This document shows, piece by piece, positions 60,354-64,000 of a stretch of 64,000 nt of DNA. The notes beneath the pieces were generated by a model. The model ran no database searches. It saw only the letters and a program-made list of their open reading frames with translations, and was not told where the DNA came from. Each line of letters begins with the position of its first letter. Positions within the stretch are counted from its first letter, which is position 1. The stretch is taken from positions 954,001 to 1,018,000 of the forward strand of contig JAMWET010001089.1 of the NCBI GenBank assembly GCA_024036415.1. The letters run 5' to 3'. Source of the stretch: Prochilodus magdalenae (Eukaryota > Chordata > Actinopteri > Characiformes > Prochilodontidae). The position numbers and the translations under genes were made by a program.

Positions 60354-62412
60354 GGAATTCATTACTTTGGATCAACAAGCATTCTCTGTGGTCAAGGACA
60401 TTTGTGTAAAATGTATTTTTATTTATTATCACCTGTTTCATCAGCTGAATTTCCTGCATGGCAACAACCTACGGTTTGGCCTGGAAACCTTTTGTGCCAG
60501 CCTATTACTTAAACACAGCCAGAACCCTGGCCCACTTCATCAGGGTGGGGGAGGCTCTGACTTTTCAGCCTGTGGCTTAGGGAAGTGGAAAAGTACTATC
60601 TGGGACACACTTCAAGCGCAGACGTCTGCCTTTTTGGGTTCTTCGTGAGTGCGAGTCATGCTGTTGCTAATGTTAGCGTTAGCTACGGGTCACCAAGAGA
60701 GCTAAAACTGCTGCCGGGAGATATGCTAGAGCGCCACAGGACAGGACCAGACAGTTTTTTTATGGAGTATGTACATGGGGGGAGGCAGCTTTCCTGAGCA
60801 GTGTGTGGACGCACCCTTCGTATGTTGGTTAAGGCTAGCGCTGCACTTCTGGGGATGAAGGAAGGCTCTCAAGCCGAAAGTTCTGTGGAGAGACTGCCTT
60901 TCCACAGCCGCCAGCCTGTCAGTCCACGTCTCATGAGGAGAGGGGTGCGGTGGCGGGAGAGAGAGGGAAGCCTGGGTTGGGTGGGCCAGGGTGGATGTGG
61001 TTCCTCGCTCTGGACCCCTCCCTGCGCGCGGAGAGCCGTGGCGGTAAGAGGAAAACTGTGTTTAAAAATAGGAACCCAGCCACAGTTTGAGCAGTAGCGT
61101 GCCCGCCAAGAGCTGGGACTTCAAACGGGAGATGCTACATGAGGTTGGGGGGCCAAGTCCGTGATTTGTGGGGAAATTAATGCAACGGTTCGCTGGATCA
61201 GCCTTTTCTCTTGAACTCTTTGACTTGGTGCTGCACATGACAGGGCAGTATGTCAGAGGTCTACAAAATATCCAGCATGGCTCAATTTCTGAAGGGTCCA
61301 TATTTAGAGTCATAACCAGACCGATCCAGTACTGTAATGAGCAATTTTGGTTTCATGTGTAGTTAGTCATATAGGCACAAGATAGTTGGGGTTAAGGGCT
61401 GAGGCAGAAGGCAGCAAAGCTCGAGACGCACTGCATTTAGACACACTGCATTTGGGAAATGACGTTTTTGATTGCTTGCATCACTATTTGTAAACAAGAT
61501 GAGCATCTTAAATGTCAGTCAGCTTATCTAGCTTGCTACTGTTTCAATATGTACCGGTATGAAACTGTGGCACGTGGCCTTTTAGAAGGTTACCATTAAT
61601 TAGAAAGTGTGATGCTGCAAGCAAAAATGAGCGAAAGGGGAATTTTTTTTTAAATAAACAAAAGCAGCTGTTTGTGTTTAGCTCAGGTTGTGATTTTTTT
61701 GATCCCGAAAATTATACAGTTCAATGCCCCCTGCATTGCGACCGTCCCTCAAGGTAAAAACACAATTATTAGGTAACCTACTTCACTGCTTCAACTCAAG
61801 GCATTTGTAAGGTGCTGCATGAAACAGGTATGAAATGAAAAGAGCCCAGCCCACGCGGTGAGCACACGGTACTTCTCTCTCAGTCTGTAAAAAAATGGGT
61901 CCCGGTTGACGCCCCTTTGGGCCCATTTAAAGAGCCCTAATAGACCACTTGCCAGGGCTACGGTCATATGGAGAAGTTCGGACAGCCTGGTCAAGTGATA
62001 TGCTTTGAGACCAGCAGTTGATTCTAATTTACTGAATTTATCCCATCATAAAAACAAAGACAGATAACGTGACCTGTGCAGAAAGATGGCAGGGGGCTCT
62101 TTTGTATGGTACGTTTCATTTTTTTTAATATGATATCTGTTGTGCATCGTCATTCTGAAAATCATCCACCAAAAGCTCTTCTTCACAGCTTCTTACCACC
62201 ACACGCACCATATGAGCCATCACTGCTCACTATATATACACACACACTATATATAAACTATAGACATGGAAAAACAGCAGAGCATTAAACAGCACTACAC
62301 ACGCAAACTACTTTCACTTCTTCTTTAGAAGGCTTGCTCAGTTAGTATGCCTGGAATTCACACCCAGACTAACTGACTGGAAAACCTGACTAATAACACA
62401 CAAAGGAGGAAC

Positions 62413-62507
62413 GGAGAGAGAGAGAGAGAGAGACAGAGAGAGAGAGAGAGACAGAAAGGCAACAAGACAGAAAGGGAAAGAGAGAGAGAGCATGAGAAAC
62501 AGACAGA

Positions 62508-62582
<75 letters not shown>

Positions 62583-62830
62583 GGGGGCATGCAACAGCAA
62601 GTGAGGGACAGCGAGGCAACAAGACAGAAAGGGAAAGAGAGAGAAAGCGCGAGAGACAAAGAGAGGGAGCAAGAGAGAGAGAGAGAGAGAAAGAAAGGGA
62701 AAGAGAGACACAATGACAGAGACAGACAGAGAGAGAGAGAGCGACAAGCAAGACAGAAAGGAAAAGAGAGACTGAGAGAGACAGACAGACAAAGAGAGGG
62801 AGAGAGAGAGAGAGAGAGACAGCGAGAGAG
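62413..62830 (+). repeat. GA/GAAA-rich purine tract
   Basis: A 418-base region of GA runs, a perfect (GAAA) run near 62550-62582 and CAGACAGA inserts. Reading frames here are repeat artefacts. Confidence 0.95.
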
Positions 62831-63081
62831 AGCACGCTCCTCCCTTCTCCGCTTCCCCCTTATGCTCTGTAGTCAGCTGACGCTGTGGCCACAAGGGAAG
62901 CGTTCCACACACTGGCAGCTCTCCACACCCGCTTGCAGAGACACACACACACACACACACACACTCTGCCTCCTCCCCCTCAGCTGCCTGAATCGTGCAC
63001 ACATCAACAAATATCAACAAACGCCGTTCCCCTGTATGGCCCAACCCCGACTGTGCCTGGCCCTGGGCTGAACTGCTCAGC

Positions 63082-63089
63082 TGACGTCA
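63082..63089. promoter_or_regulatory. Full palindromic CRE (TGACGTCA)
   Basis: An exact 8-base CREB/ATF site, with a GGGGCGGG GC box at 63136-63143. Both lie between two GA tracts in intron 1. A regulatory role is inferred from the motifs only. Confidence 0.35.
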
Positions 63090-63149
63090 TGGCTACAGAA
63101 GGGGAGGGAGTGGGAGAGGCAGATGGGGTCTGACTGGGGCGGGACAAGG

Positions 63150-63171
63150 AGAGCGAGAGAGAGAGAGAGAC

Positions 63172-63215
<44 letters not shown>

Positions 63216-63267
63216 AGAGAGAGACAGAGCGAGCGAGAGAGAGAGACAGTGAGAGAGGGACAGAGAA

Positions 63268-63308
<41 letters not shown>
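63150..63308 (+). repeat. (GA)n purine tract
   Basis: About 160 bases of GA with scattered C interruptions near the right edge of the window. Confidence 0.95.
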
Positions 63309-63312
<4 letters not shown>

Positions 63313-64000
63313 CTAAACAGTAGACAAACCCACTGGTGGGAAGCTTAGAAAGCCCTCAGCTGTGGAGAAGAAAAAGCGAAGGCTTGGCCGCGCGCCAGAC
63401 GTCTGAGCTCAGCATTTTGTAATGTACTTCCTTTTTTGCTTAACAGCTTGCATAATACCGCCAGCCGCCGCAGCCATCAACCTTTAACTCTTCACGGCCC
63501 AGCCAATTTTACGTGCGCAGCGGGAGGACTGCCCATTACACAGGGAGGGGGGTTCATACGGGCTAACTGCTGAGTCCACACACCTGGATTAACTACAGAT
63601 AATACCAATACCAATAAATCAGGCCTGGCCTCTTAGCCAACACGATCATGGGCAGAAATCCCTTTGAGACGCAAACAAAGGCACACTGTTGCCCAGCCCA
63701 ATTCTACAACAACGCTTGCGAGACATCAATACTTCAAAACCGATACTTCCAGAACGGCCCATGAGAGAAATGGCTTTGTCAGTCTAACGCCTGCAGACAG
63801 GGCCTTTGATGGTGTGGGCCCTCACGTGTAATCGCAGTTGACACAACTCTAGCATCCCACACCGTTTCGGAATTAGTGTCAAAGCCCTCCATCACCCGGC
63901 TGCATCTCTGCAGCGGCAGACACACTCATCCCCATCAAACCTGTTTATACTGGCGTCAAACAGAAATGCGACCAGACAGGACACTTTTCACCACACGAGA

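Noticed and set aside
62338..63044. 228-codon serine/leucine-rich minus-strand frame
   Set aside because: Translation of GA repeats read as CT; not a gene.

Overview
The window is vertebrate genomic DNA, almost certainly from a teleost fish (otophysan is a weak guess). The evidence is one large GT-AG spliced gene, a tRNA-derived SINE with a teleost-type tail, Tc1/mariner miniature elements, and very dense microsatellites. There are no operons, phage genes, CRISPR arrays or other prokaryotic features.

The only supported protein-coding gene is on the minus strand. It is a ZSWIM5/ZSWIM6 family gene (SWIM zinc finger), most likely zswim6. Thirteen coding exons, numbered 2 to 14 on the assumption that a single coding exon lies beyond the right edge, can be placed base by base. 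They run from exon 2 (46350-46706, which carries the SWIM zinc finger) to exon 14 (11170-12032, which carries the stop codon). Every junction is GT-AG and every reading phase fits. Together they encode about 992 residues; the family is about 1200, so the missing N-terminal part of about 200 residues fits one exon beyond base 64000. Positions 46707-64000 are therefore part of a very long intron 1.

Layout from left to right: 1-7500 is the downstream flank, with a Tc1-type miniature element, a SINE-like fragment, an unclassified repeat and a 650-base polypurine tract. 7574-11169 is the probable 3' UTR and polyadenylation region, containing a MITE. 11170-46706 holds exons 14 to 2 and their introns. 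46707-64000 is intron 1, with a second, oppositely oriented copy of the Tc1-type element, a LINE fragment, diverged tandem repeats and long GA tracts.

The most interesting observations concern splicing and repeats. A (CU)61 tract sits 53 nt upstream of the exon 5 acceptor. A (UG)20 tract sits 45 nt upstream of the exon 10 acceptor. Nearly all long GA tracts are pyrimidine in the sense transcript. Two near-identical miniature elements each keep the same 54-codon helix-turn-helix reading frame. There is also a 108-bp near-perfect palindrome in intron 11. I found no convincing novel multi-gene system; the window is essentially one conserved neuronal-development gene with a repeat-rich intronic landscape.
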